Below are positions 8,284 to 17,900 of a stretch of 46,958 nucleotides of DNA, one piece after another. Source of the DNA: Prasinococcaceae sp. CCMP 1430 (lineage: Eukaryota; Prasinodermophyta; Palmophyllophyceae; Prasinococcales; Prasinococcaceae); the NCBI GenBank assembly GCA_013416795.1, contig RQSC01000026.1:222377-269334 (forward strand), read 5' to 3'. Within the stretch, counting starts at the first letter, position 1. Each line of letters opens with the position of its first letter. The translations under genes and the position numbers were made by a program. The notes below the pieces were generated by a model, which saw nothing but the letters and a program-made list of their open reading frames with translations, had not been told where the DNA came from and searched no databases.

Positions 8284-10212
8284 TCACGCCTCGATGTATT
8301 CGTACACGCAGACGTACGCCTGCGAACGCGCAAAGCGTGCCTGCCGCTGCGCGGGCGTTATCGGGTCCACCTCGCTGTCGTTGCAGCGGACCCACCTCGC
8401 GTCCTGGGCGCTCGCGCCTTGGCCCACGTTGACGTCGGCAACAAAATGCCCCGCTGCGGCGCTGTCGCCCAGGTGCGAAATGACTCCGCGCAAGCTATAG
8501 AAGCACCCCCTGGGGGACCCAGCACTACCACGCGCCCCGCTGCCCGCGCCATCGTCCACGAGCTCAAGTGCAGGCAGGGGCCGTGTGCAGACGACAGCGG
8601 GCGTGCGAGGATGCAGCGCGGCAGTCGGGTCTCCCGTGCCCTGTGCAGAGGCTGATGGCGTCGTGCCAGCGTCCTGCAAGCTCGCGGCGATGGCGTCGGC
8701 GAGATTCCGGTCTTCGTCGCCGGCGGCAGCCGTGCCACGGAGTGACTCCGCGAGCGCCCGCTGCAGCTGCTGGCGTTCGAGCGCGGCCGTGCCCGAGCCG
8801 GCGCTCGTCCGAGCGCGCGCGGAACCGCCTCGCCGCCCCGCAAGCGCCGCAGGAGGCGGTGGTGCGGTGCTTGAGGTGGAGAAGTCGGCCAAGTTGACCA
8901 CCTCCGGTAGCCTCACCGGGTCGCGGCGCTTGGTCACGCGCCCCGTCGCATCCGAGGAGAATCGCTTGAAATGGAGGATGAGCAGGCGCGGCAGGCGCCT
9001 GATGCACGAGCGCACCGTGCTAGGGCACATCTGGCCACACTCCTCGCACGTGCGCTCGAGCGTTTGCTGGCCCTCGAAGTAATTCTTGAGCAGAGCTGTC
9101 ACGTTCGTGGCGGCGCCCAGCGTGCGCGGCAGGTCGAGGCTGAGGTTGCTGAAGAGCTCCGTGCGCGTTGCCACGTGGCCACACGACTGGCACGTCATCG
9201 AGTGCTCGACGAACGTGCTCATAGTGCGGCTGACCGGGCACAGCGTGTCCGTTAGTCGCACGAGGTTCGCGTGTCGCTTGTTGTCCGCACCTCCCTCGGC
9301 CCCTCCTCGCGCGCCTGCGGCAAGCTTCGGTCGCTCGATGCCTTCAAAGACCTCCTCCTGCACGCGCTCAAGCACGCTCAAGAGAAACTCGTGCGCGTCC
9401 TGTTGGTCCGTGCCGCAAAAGCGCGCGGCGCCAACCTCGACGGCGCGCTTGAGCGCCGCAGGGCGCACGGTCACCGGGCGACTCGCGCTGTCGCAACTCA
9501 CGCGGCGCTCGTGCAGCACGTCGACGAGCGCCGCCACGACGCTGCCATCAGGTCCGCCGGACCCGCCGTCCTCCGCCAACCGCTCGGCCGCGGCCACGAG
9601 CCCCTCCGTGAAGGCAGGCAACGCCAGGAGCATCTGCAGCGTCGCATTCACGTAGCATGTGTTGCCCAGGTTGGCCATGCCTGCCGTTGCGCGCAGCACG
9701 TGCGCCGACAGCGGGTGCCTGCGATGGCCGTGCGCGTGAGCGCCCGCTTGCACGTGGGCCGGCGCCACTCCAGCGAACGACGGGCTGAGCGATCGCGGCC
9801 GCTGCATGAGCTGCCTGGCGTGCGGGGCGCGCTGCGGCTGTGCGGATCCCACAGACCTCGGCATCGGCGTCGAACCCGACCCGGACGCTGACGCCGACGC
9901 CACGCGCCTCGCCTTGGTGGCATCTGCGCGCGAGCGCGCGATGCTCCTCGCCAGCGCCTTGAAGTCGCTGCCACTGGCGGTGGGTGGTCTGCCGTTGGCG
10001 GCAGCGCCACTTGCTCGGTTCATCACGCCCGGCGTGATTTGTTGCAGCGGCGCTCGCTCCTTCTCCTGTACGGACGCGATGGGTGTCAAGTGCAGCGGCG
10101 ACACCCTCGCGGCCTTTGCCGCCGGCTGCTGCTGCTGCCGCTGCTGCTGCGCCGTGCCGGGCGCTCGCGGCGACGGCGACGCGCCCGCGCCGGTGCTCAG
10201 CGCTTGCATCAT
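8284..10212 (-). CDS. USP-family deubiquitinase with internal ubiquitin-interacting motifs (USP37-like)
   Basis: Cysteine protease that removes ubiquitin from proteins. Two adjacent ATGs at 10212 and 10209 open a 642-residue frame. Residues 1-170 are low-complexity (Gln/Ala/Pro/Ser). The catalytic domain follows: Cys box GMANLGNTCYVNATLQML, QQDAHEFLLSVLE, a zinc site made of CQSCG and CEECGQMC, LILHFKRFS, and the His box YSLRGVISHLGDSAAAGHFV with YEYIEA at the end. Between the zinc site and the His box lie two UIM-like helices (LQRALAESLRG and LADAIAASLQDAG); UIMs inserted in the catalytic domain are known from USP37/USP26-type enzymes. An acceptor-like TTGCAG immediately precedes the ATG, so a 5'-UTR intron is possible. 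It is tail-to-tail with RimO, 132 bp apart. Confidence 0.9.
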   Translation of the reverse strand: MMQALSTGAGASPSPRAPGTAQQQRQQQQPAAKAARVSPLHLTPIASVQEKERAPLQQITPGVMNRASGAAANGRPPTASGSDFKALARSIARSRADATKARRVASASASGSGSTPMPRSVGSAQPQRAPHARQLMQRPRSLSPSFAGVAPAHVQAGAHAHGHRRHPLSAHVLRATAGMANLGNTCYVNATLQMLLALPAFTEGLVAAAERLAEDGGSGGPDGSVVAALVDVLHERRVSCDSASRPVTVRPAALKRAVEVGAARFCGTDQQDAHEFLLSVLERVQEEVFEGIERPKLAAGARGGAEGGADNKRHANLVRLTDTLCPVSRTMSTFVEHSMTCQSCGHVATRTELFSNLSLDLPRTLGAATNVTALLKNYFEGQQTLERTCEECGQMCPSTVRSCIRRLPRLLILHFKRFSSDATGRVTKRRDPVRLPEVVNLADFSTSSTAPPPPAALAGRRGGSARARTSAGSGTAALERQQLQRALAESLRGTAAAGDEDRNLADAIAASLQDAGTTPSASAQGTGDPTAALHPRTPAVVCTRPLPALELVDDGAGSGARGSAGSPRGCFYSLRGVISHLGDSAAAGHFVADVNVGQGASAQDARWVRCNDSEVDPITPAQRQARFARSQAYVCVYEYIEA

Positions 10213-11108
10213 CTGCAAGCAACCAGGAACAACAGCGAACAGCGTGTCAGCGTCCCGCGAGCGCGCACGTAGCGGCGTCGGGGCTGGCGACACTGAGAAT
10301 GCGCGGAGCGGGGAAAGGGAGGGGAGGACGCGCGAGCGGCCACCGCGCGGCCGTCGCGCGGCGTCGCCGGCGCTCCCAGCTGCGGCTCGGCCATGGCGCG
10401 CTTGGAGCCGTGCATCGCGCCCCGCTGTACCCTCCCCTCCCCCACTCCCGCCCCCGCCTGCGTCACCCCCCCGCTCCCAGCCTGGCGCGTTCCGCCGCCA
10501 GCCGGCGCCGGACGGAAAGGGCGGGCTCGCGAGCGGCGCGCGAGCGGAGAGCGGTCCCTTCGAGGGCCAGCAGGCGTCCCCCCCAAAGCACCGGAGGCTC
10601 CCCGCAGGGGCGGCGGGAGGGCGCGGCCGCGGGCCCGGGGCGGGGCGGTGTGTGGCACCGTGTGGCACCGCCCCCCTCCCCCCTCCCTTTTTTTTTTTGA
10701 GCGCCCCCTGCGGCGGGAAACCGCTGTTGCGCTGCGGAAGCCCGATGAATACGAAAAATTTTATCACCGTTTGTTATTTCATGTATGAGTCTTATAATAT
10801 TACATTAGACGGAAATGACTTTATTCGTCGTCTCATAGCGCGATTTGGGCCTCCTCCACGCCCCGCGCGCGTACCGATGCCGCCTGCCGCAGCTCAGGCG
10901 CGGAACGGGAACCCTTGCGCCGTTCCGATCTCAACGCCGATAAAATGTAACACATTTCGTAATATTCATATTAGGATATATACGATATTTCTCGGATTGC
11001 TCATGAAATTACGTCTCCGATAATCTGCGGAGACCCTAACTGCGGTTGGGGGTCTGCTGTGCGGCAGCAGGAGGGTGTGACGCCCCCTCCATTCGATCTG
11101 TTCGTTCG

Positions 11109-11122
11109 TCAAAACGCATGCG
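11109..11122 (+). promoter_or_regulatory. Recurrent element TCAAAACGCATGCG
   Basis: Exact form of the element repeated across promoters of this window. Confidence 0.45.
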
Positions 11123-11307
11123 GACGCGGCGCTCCCGAAAGCACGGAATTTCCCCCCTGTTTTCCGCTCCGTTTCTTTTTCGCCTCCGTTTCTTTCGACG
11201 GCGTTCGGATGTTTCCCTTCTTTCACATTCCCGCTCCGAATCCGAATCGCGCGCATTTCCGAAGCGCGCGGAAAAAACGTTCGCGCCGTGCGCGCGCGAA
11301 AAATGCC

Positions 11308-11339
11308 ATCAAAACGAATGTACTTCACATCAAAATGCA
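11308..11339 (+). promoter_or_regulatory. Two clustered ATCAAAA(C/T)G elements
   Basis: ATCAAAACGAATG (11308-11320) and ATCAAAATGCA (11329-11339), spaced 21 bp apart. A reverse variant TGCGTTTCGA lies at 11471-11480. Confidence 0.4.
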
Positions 11340-11839
11340 CCGCGTTTAGATTTTTCCCGTTTCCCTTCGCTGCGTGCACAATGACGAGCGTGCGTGTGAA
11401 AAAGTTCGGGCCCGTTTTCGAACGCGCCGCGCGTTTCCCGTTTCGGGCGCGGTCGTCCCGCGCGGCCGCCTGCGTTTCGATGGCATTTTCGCGCGGCGCG
11501 CCCGTTTTTCGGCGCGCGCGTTTTTTTTTGTGCGGCGCCGATCGGCTCTGGCTCTGGCTCTGGCGGAGGGCGCCACAGCGCGCGCGCGCGACGTGCCCCC
11601 GCGGCAGCCTCGAGCTCGCGTGCGGCGTGTGGCAGGGGGAGGCGAGGCGAGGCGCTCGCTCGTGCGCGTTTGCAGTGTGTGTGTGTGCGTGTGTGCGTGT
11701 GCGTGTGCGTGTGGGGAGGGGTTGGTTGAGGGCGGGGCGACCGCGTGCGCATGTGTGTGAGCTCATGCGCGTGTGTGTACCCTTGCGCAAGCCCGTACAC
11801 GCGCGCACATTCGCGCTTGTCTGACGCGACTCCTCGCCC

Positions 11840-11840
11840 N
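11840..11840. other. Single-N assembly join
   Basis: Ambiguous base in a C/G-rich part of what is probably an intron upstream of the exon at 11912. Sequence may be missing here. Confidence 0.4.
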
Positions 11841-11911
11841 CCCCGGGGCCCGCGCCCCATGCGCCCCCTGCGCCCCCTGCGCCCCCTGCGCCGCGCCGCG
11901 CCGCGCCGCAG

Positions 11912-12329
11912 GGCGACATCGTCAGCGTTGTCAGGGAGTACGTGGAGATCACCGGCGAGAACGACGTGGAGGTGCAGATCGAGGAGGACGACGAGCTTGG
12001 CACCGTGTACTCGGTCACGGTGCCGGTGCAGCGCGTGGCGCCCGTGTTCACCTCCGGGGAGGGCGAAGGAGAGCGCGAGGTGCGCGGCGCGCGGGGGGTG
12101 CGAGCCCGCGAGAGCTCGCGGGCGCGAGCGCTCGGTGTGGGCCGGCGACGCGCGAGCGCCTCGGTGGCATCCTCGCGGCTGACGCGCGTGCGCGCTGCGG
12201 CTTGCGCCCCAATTCCCCGCGTGCGCGTCGCGCCCGGCATGTGCACGCACGCCCCCCGCGCGCGCGCGCGCGCAGCTGTACGACTCGCTCGGGATCAAGC
12301 TGTCGTGGGACGCCCCGGACGAGGACTGA
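11912..12329 (+). CDS. 3' end of an unrecognised gene (two exons)
   Basis: Two exons are supported by splice sites and phase: 11912-12079 after GCGCCGCAG, and 12276-12329 after a GCGCGCAG acceptor, donor GTGCGC at 12080, phase 0. The visible 73 residues include VVREYVEITGENDVEVQIEE, DDELGTVYSVTVPVQRVAP and the C-terminus LYDSLGIKLSWDAPDED. The dense acidic residues and short strands suggest a small beta-rich protein; I do not recognise the family. Upstream exons are not found. The N at 11840 may hide them. Confidence 0.55.
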
Positions 12330-12429
12330 GGGGCGGCGCGCGAACCCACGCGCTCGCGCTCGCGTAAGACGTCCGCTGCGCGCACGTGACATCGAGTTTG
12401 CTCGCGGCGCGCGTCTTGGCGCCCATTTG

Positions 12430-12434
12430 TTACA
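12430..12434 (-). terminator. TGTAA 3'-end signal downstream of the LarA-like gene
   Basis: TTACA on the plus strand, 120 bp beyond the stop at 12554. TGTAA is the Chlamydomonas-type polyadenylation signal. Confidence 0.4.
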
Positions 12435-12553
12435 TAGTGTGTGAGTTGCGCGCGCGCGTGCGCGCACATGTGTGCGCCCGTACCCGTGCGGTGGCGTGTG
12501 CATGCCTGCGTGCGCGAGCGCGAGCGCGCGCACGCGCGCAACGCGAGCAGCGC

Positions 12554-14237
12554 TTACACCGTCGGCGCGGGCGTGGCGGCCTCGTCGTGGACGTGGCAAT
12601 AGGTGACGGGCGGCACCTGCAAGTACGTGACGCTCGCTTTCTCGTCGCCGAGGAAGTCCCGTGCGGCGGCCACGGCGTCGACCACCGAGTCCTTGCACTC
12701 CCACTTGAGCACGTCCGCGCCGCGCCTGTCCTTGGCGCCCACGCAGAAGACCTTGCTTACGCTGTCCATGCCGTGCGCCGCCCAGGTGTACATGTAGAAG
12801 CCGTGCACGCCGGCGGGGCCCTTTCCAGCGCGGTAGATGTCGTTAAGGCGCTCATTCGTGGCGAAGCCGTCCTGAAAGCGCTCGAACTCGTCGAGGTCGC
12901 CGTGTTCGGCGATGACGCCCTCGAAGAGCTCCCGGTACGTCGTGTGCGCCGGCTCGCTCCACTCGTAGTGCATCTCGTTCACCACGATGGCCACGCCGCC
13001 CTCCTTGAGGAGCGGCAGGCCGCCCACGTACATGTTGTAGTAGTACCCCAGCGCGTACGTGTTGACCAGCAGAGGGTTGCAGTACATGTCCTTGGTGTAC
13101 GGCCCCAGCGCGGTGGGCGCGATGATGAGGATGCCCGCCTGGCCCTCGACGTCGAGCACCTTGTCCTTGTAGCACGCATCGAGCGTGCGCTCGTGCACGG
13201 CCTCCGTCTCGCCCGCGTTGACCTCCAGCAGGCCGAAGGGCGCGCGGATGGCCCAGAAGACGCGCATTCGCAGCCACAGCGGGATGAACCTGAGCGCGAA
13301 GACCGTCACGCGCGCGACGAGCTTCTGCACGAAGTTCATGCGGCGCATGAGCACGCTCAGCCAGCTCATGTACCACGGGAAGAGGTTCTCGTCCACCACG
13401 GTCTCCACGTGGAAGATGTCGATGGACTTGGCCATCTCCCGCCCCACGCGGCCGAAGGACTTGTGCAGCTGCGAGCGCTTGGGGTCGTACAGGCTCTTGG
13501 TCTTCTTGAGCGTGTCGCAGTCGTGGTTGTGCCTCAGCGAATTGTACGACACCATGCCCGTGGCGTAGCTCTTGTAGCCGCCGTCCATCGGCACATAGTT
13601 CACGTTGGCGTAGATCGCCAGGTCGCTCTCGGCGAACTCTTTGCACACCTCCACGTCCTCGCCGTGGCGCGTCTTTCCCAGGTGCTTCGAGTGCTCCGCG
13701 TCGATGGCGTTGTAGTTGAACATGCGCCCCTGCGGGTAATACTTGTTGAAGAGCTTCTTCCCGCACACGTGCTTGAACTCGTCGGGCCTGAGGAAGCGGT
13801 GCAGAGCAATGCTGGAGATGAACTTGATGTCGGTGACGCCCTCCTCGACGCACACCTGCTCGCAGTACTCCATGATGAGCTGCCGCAGGTCGGGCGATTG
13901 CATGGGGGGCAAGGGGACGCTGACGTCGTCGAAGGCAAACACGACGCTCGGGTTGTCCTTGTCGCGCTTGAGCGCCCGCAGCTTGTCTCGCAGCGGCGGC
14001 TGGTCGCCGACGGGGTTGTCGACCGCGCGCGCGATCATCTCGCGCTGCCGCCGCGCGTCGCGCACGCCGTGCGCGCGCACGCCGCCGTACACGACGCGCG
14101 TGCCCGCGGGGAGCGCCTCGATGCGCAGCGTCTCGCCCGCCTGGAAGAGGAACTCCTCGCCGGGCGCCGACTCGAACACCTCCGCCGCGTGCACGGGCGG
14201 CGAGTCCAGGCTCGGCGCGGACACGCGCGCAACGGAG
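12554..14237 (-). CDS. LarA-like nickel-dependent racemase/epimerase family protein (DUF2088), 5' end in gap
   Basis: 561 residues visible, TAA at 12554; the N-terminus runs into the N block at 14238. The family racemises or epimerises 2-hydroxy acids such as lactate using a nickel-pincer nucleotide. Family marks: DNPVGDQPPLRDKLRALK, VFAFDDVSVPLPPM (like VSDITRPVP), SSIALHRFLRP (position of the catalytic GTHR His), HLGKTRHGEDVEVCKEFAES, DGGYKSYATGMVS (Lys aligned with the cofactor-bearing Lys184 of Lactiplantibacillus LarA) and RHNHD (aligned with Ni-ligand His200). The residue aligned with catalytic His174 seems to be Asn/Val in ANVNYVPMDGGYK, so activity may differ. The C-terminal 250 residues (WLRMRVFWAIRAPFG..., then VTYLQVPPVTYCHVHDE) extend beyond the bacterial enzyme as I remember it. 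The substrate is unknown. Confidence 0.75.
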
Positions 14238-14796
14238 NNNNNNNNNNNNNNNNNNNNNNNNNNNNNNNNNNNNNNNNNNNNNNNNNNNNNNNNNNNNNNN
14301 NNNNNNNNNNNNNNNNNNNNNNNNNNNNNNNNNNNNNNNNNNNNNNNNNNNNNNNNNNNNNNNNNNNNNNNNNNNNNNNNNNNNNNNNNNNNNNNNNNNN
14401 NNNNNNNNNNNNNNNNNNNNNNNNNNNNNNNNNNNNNNNNNNNNNNNNNNNNNNNNNNNNNNNNNNNNNNNNNNNNNNNNNNNNNNNNNNNNNNNNNNNN
14501 NNNNNNNNNNNNNNNNNNNNNNNNNNNNNNNNNNNNNNNNNNNNNNNNNNNNNNNNNNNNNNNNNNNNNNNNNNNNNNNNNNNNNNNNNNNNNNNNNNNN
14601 NNNNNNNNNNNNNNNNNNNNNNNNNNNNNNNNNNNNNNNNNNNNNNNNNNNNNNNNNNNNNNNNNNNNNNNNNNNNNNNNNNNNNNNNNNNNNNNNNNNN
14701 NNNNNNNNNNNNNNNNNNNNNNNNNNNNNNNNNNNNNNNNNNNNNNNNNNNNNNNNNNNNNNNNNNNNNNNNNNNNNNNNNNNNNNNNNNNNNNNN
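14238..14796. other. Assembly gap (559 Ns)
   Basis: Run of N. It hides the 5' end of the LarA-like gene and probably part of the divergent promoter shared with the ankyrin/RING gene. Confidence 1.
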
Positions 14797-14975
14797 CGGC
14801 GCGCGCCCGCGCGCGCAGGCGGGCGCGCGCGTGCCCACACCCGTGCCCGTTCGGCGCTGGAATGCGCCGGCGGGGCTGTTGAGAGCGGGTGCGCGCAGAG
14901 AGAGAGCGCTGTGTCGGCCACGCGAGCGAGCGCGCTGCCGACGAGGTGGCGGTGGTAACGCAAGCGCCAGCGACG

Positions 14976-17900
14976 ATGGGACGCAGGGTGGACGACGCCG
15001 AGCTGCAGGCGGAAATCAGCGACGCCGTGTTCCAGTGCAGAAGCGACGTTTCCCGGGCGAAGCGGACCTTCCAAGACATCGTCAACCGCGCGGGGCGTGA
15101 GGAGGCGCTGCACGCCGCCTTGCAGATTGCTGCCAAGCTCGACTTCGTGGAGGTGGTGAAGTACCTAGTCGAGAATGGCGCAGACCCGGCCTTCGTGCCG
15201 GCCAGCGATGACGACCTCTTCAAGTACAAGATGTTCACGCCGATGGGCAGCGCGGCGCAGACGATCGCACTCGACTCCGCCCGGGAGATGTCCGATCAGA
15301 AGCTGTTCCTCCGTGGGGGCACTGCCGCGCATGCCGCGAACGGATGCCTGCACACAGTGACGCACATAGGCCTGTCGCCCTTGATGATCGCCGCCAAGAG
15401 CAACAAGGGCACTGCGCCGCAGATGGTCAAGCTGCTGCTCGACCGGGGAGCAAATCCATGCCAAGTGACCAACAGGCACGACAACATCCCGAACACGCCG
15501 CTGATCGTCGCAACGTACTACAACAAGCCGGAGGCAGTCAAGCTGATCTGCGCAGCCATCAGGCGGGGCAGGCCCTTCTACGCTGACGACAGCGGCGCTG
15601 CGCCCACCGGCCAGAAGAAGAAGAAGAAGGCGAAAAAGGGGAAGACGCCCCAACCTTCACCGGGGTGCTGGGAAGAGTGGACCGAGGCCAACATGGTAGA
15701 CGACCAGCCTGGCAACAACACCGCGCTCCACCAGGCTGCAGCAAAAGGATTCGTGGCGTGCATCGAGGCCCTCCTCGATGCCTCTGCCGACCCCAACCGC
15801 GCGACCAAGAGGAGCAACAACACGCCGCTCATGCTCGCTGCCCGGGAGGGGCATTTCGAGGCTGTCAAAGTGCTTGCAGCGCGCGGAGCGAACTCGCGGA
15901 GGGAGAATGCCGAGGGAATGAATGCCTTTGGGCTTGCCGCCGAAGCCGGGCACTTCGATATCATGTGTGAGCTTGCGTCGACCCCGGCCGAGAAGTTGGA
16001 GGTGCAGCTCGCAATCGATGCGTTAGGGTTGTCAGACGACGTACCCGCGCTCGTGGCGGAGAGCAGCGATGACGAGGACGGCAGCTATGCATCCCAAAGC
16101 GACTCTTCTGGAGCGGACGATTCGGAGAACGAGGGCGACGAAGGTGGCGAGGCGCAGCGGGCTGCGTCTCGTTCCCCTTCTGTGCCGCCGAACGACCGGC
16201 GTGAGGCGTCCAGGCGCCCGGAGACGGTCCCGAGCAAGCCATCTGCGGCCGCGGCGAGTGTGTCCGATGCGAACGAGCCACCGCCCCTTAGGTCAGATGA
16301 GTCCGAGGGGGGCACAGATACGGCGAGCGAAGCCGACAGCGACGAGAGTGTGCCGGAGCTGGAGTCTGACAGCTCCGACGACGATGCGTCGCACGAGAAG
16401 TCCGTGTCAAAGAAAGCGCCAGCACCCGGACCAACAGAACCCATCACCGCTGGCGCCGTCACGGAGCTGGTGGAGTGCAAAGTAGGCGCAAACAGGCCAC
16501 GGATGCCGGCGCTGGTACTCAATGTGGTGGCAGTCTGGTCTGGATCCAATGCGCGCACGATGGAACCTTTGCAATCGAATACTGAGGTCGCTGCCACAAC
16601 GGGAACATGTTTCCCTCCGATCGACCTGCCGAGGGCCAAGGACACGCGGCCCGACTGCGTCTGCCTCTCGCTGTCCGACGGCGAGTGGCTTTTCCAGGCT
16701 TTCTTGTCGCAGGTGTGCGCGCCGAGTGCGGCCATCAAGCCTGGCCTGAGGGTGAGATTGGAGGACTACGATACCTTTGGCGGCGACTTTGCGGCTGTGG
16801 TGATCCACAGACTGTCAACGCTGGAGAGGGCGCGCGAAGACCTTCCGGCGGGCCGTCAGGTGACGCCCGCCCGGTGGGCGAAGGACTACGAGAAAGCCCC
16901 GTTGGGCCCGAGCACCAGATTCCACTTCACGATGGGCGCGGTGAACGCGTTTAATATGATGAGGAAGAAAGGCATCGGGCGCGCGACAATTGGCAAGTAC
17001 AAGGTGTCACCAGGCGTGCATACCATGGAGATCGTCGTGCAATTTGCTGGTGCGATGCGAGTGGACTATGCAGATGCATGCTTGGCGATGATCGCAGACG
17101 GCACGGCCCGCGCCAACGTCCTGCTCAACGGCCAGGCTGAGAGGGAGGTCATTGACGGGCACGTCCCTGCCAACGCCATCATTCGCATCCAAGAGTGGGA
17201 GGTGCATCCGGACAACACCGGAATTGCGCGTATCAACAGGCTCAAGGTGCTCCGCAAGTACTACCGCCCTCAGTACAAGGCACGGAGCCCGTGGCCGGGC
17301 ACCGAATGGGAGCCGCATCCATTGGTAGTGCCTGCCGATGAGTTGCAAGTGGTGCGAGACGCGGTCAAGTGCGAGAAGGAGGAGAAGAAGGCAAGGTCGA
17401 AACAAGCCAAGAGAGAAGCCGCTGCAAGTGGCAAGTCGCGATATGCCGAGCCCGAGGTGGTGCAGAGTGAAGACGCTTCGGCGTACGCTCGCATGCGAGC
17501 CCAGGAGATGGGCGCTGGCAAGGGCAAAGAGGCTGCGGGGGAGCCGAAGAATGAGGAGGACGGGCACGAGCACGTCGCGGAGGCGCCTCGCGCGCACGAC
17601 TCGGGCCGGTCGAGACGCGAAGAGGAACAGGAGCGTCAGAAGGCCCTGGTGGAAGAGCGCCGTCTGGAGAAGGCAGCCAAGAAAGCGGCCAAGAAGAAGA
17701 AGAAGTCTGCAAAGGTTGCCGTGGATGGGGATGCCACCGCGGACGCCAAGGCGACAGAGGAGGACATAGAGCCCCCTGATGCTACGGAGGCAGCGCTCAC
17801 GCGTGGGGCTGACCCCTCCACATCTGCACGCCCGTCTGTCCCCTCCAAAAGCGCCGGGCCATCCACCACGGCCGCGCCGACCGTGAAGATTGCAGTGCGC

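Larger units (their letters stand above)
10213..11911. promoter_or_regulatory. Long divergent intergenic region
   Basis: About 1.7 kb between USP (-) and the gene ending at 12329 (+). 10213-10740 is GC-rich, perhaps 5' leader of USP. 10740-11040 is strongly AT-rich. 11090-11550 holds several TCAAAACGCA-like elements. 11670-11830 is GT/GC-alternating, like introns in this genome, and contains a single N at 11840. Part of the 11.3-11.8 kb stretch may be an upstream exon or intron of the 11912 gene, but I cannot support one. Confidence 0.45.

Noticed and set aside
11388-11780. Plus-strand frame (MTSVRVKKFG...) as first exon of the gene ending at 12329
   Set aside because: Composition is Arg/Ala-rich with no homology and it overlaps promoter-like motifs; no convincing donor links it to 11912.
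12386-14236. Long plus-strand open frame antisense to the LarA-like gene (His/Val/Arg-rich)
   Set aside because: Typical shadow of GC-rich coding sequence; no family motifs, while the minus strand encodes conserved DUF2088 blocks.
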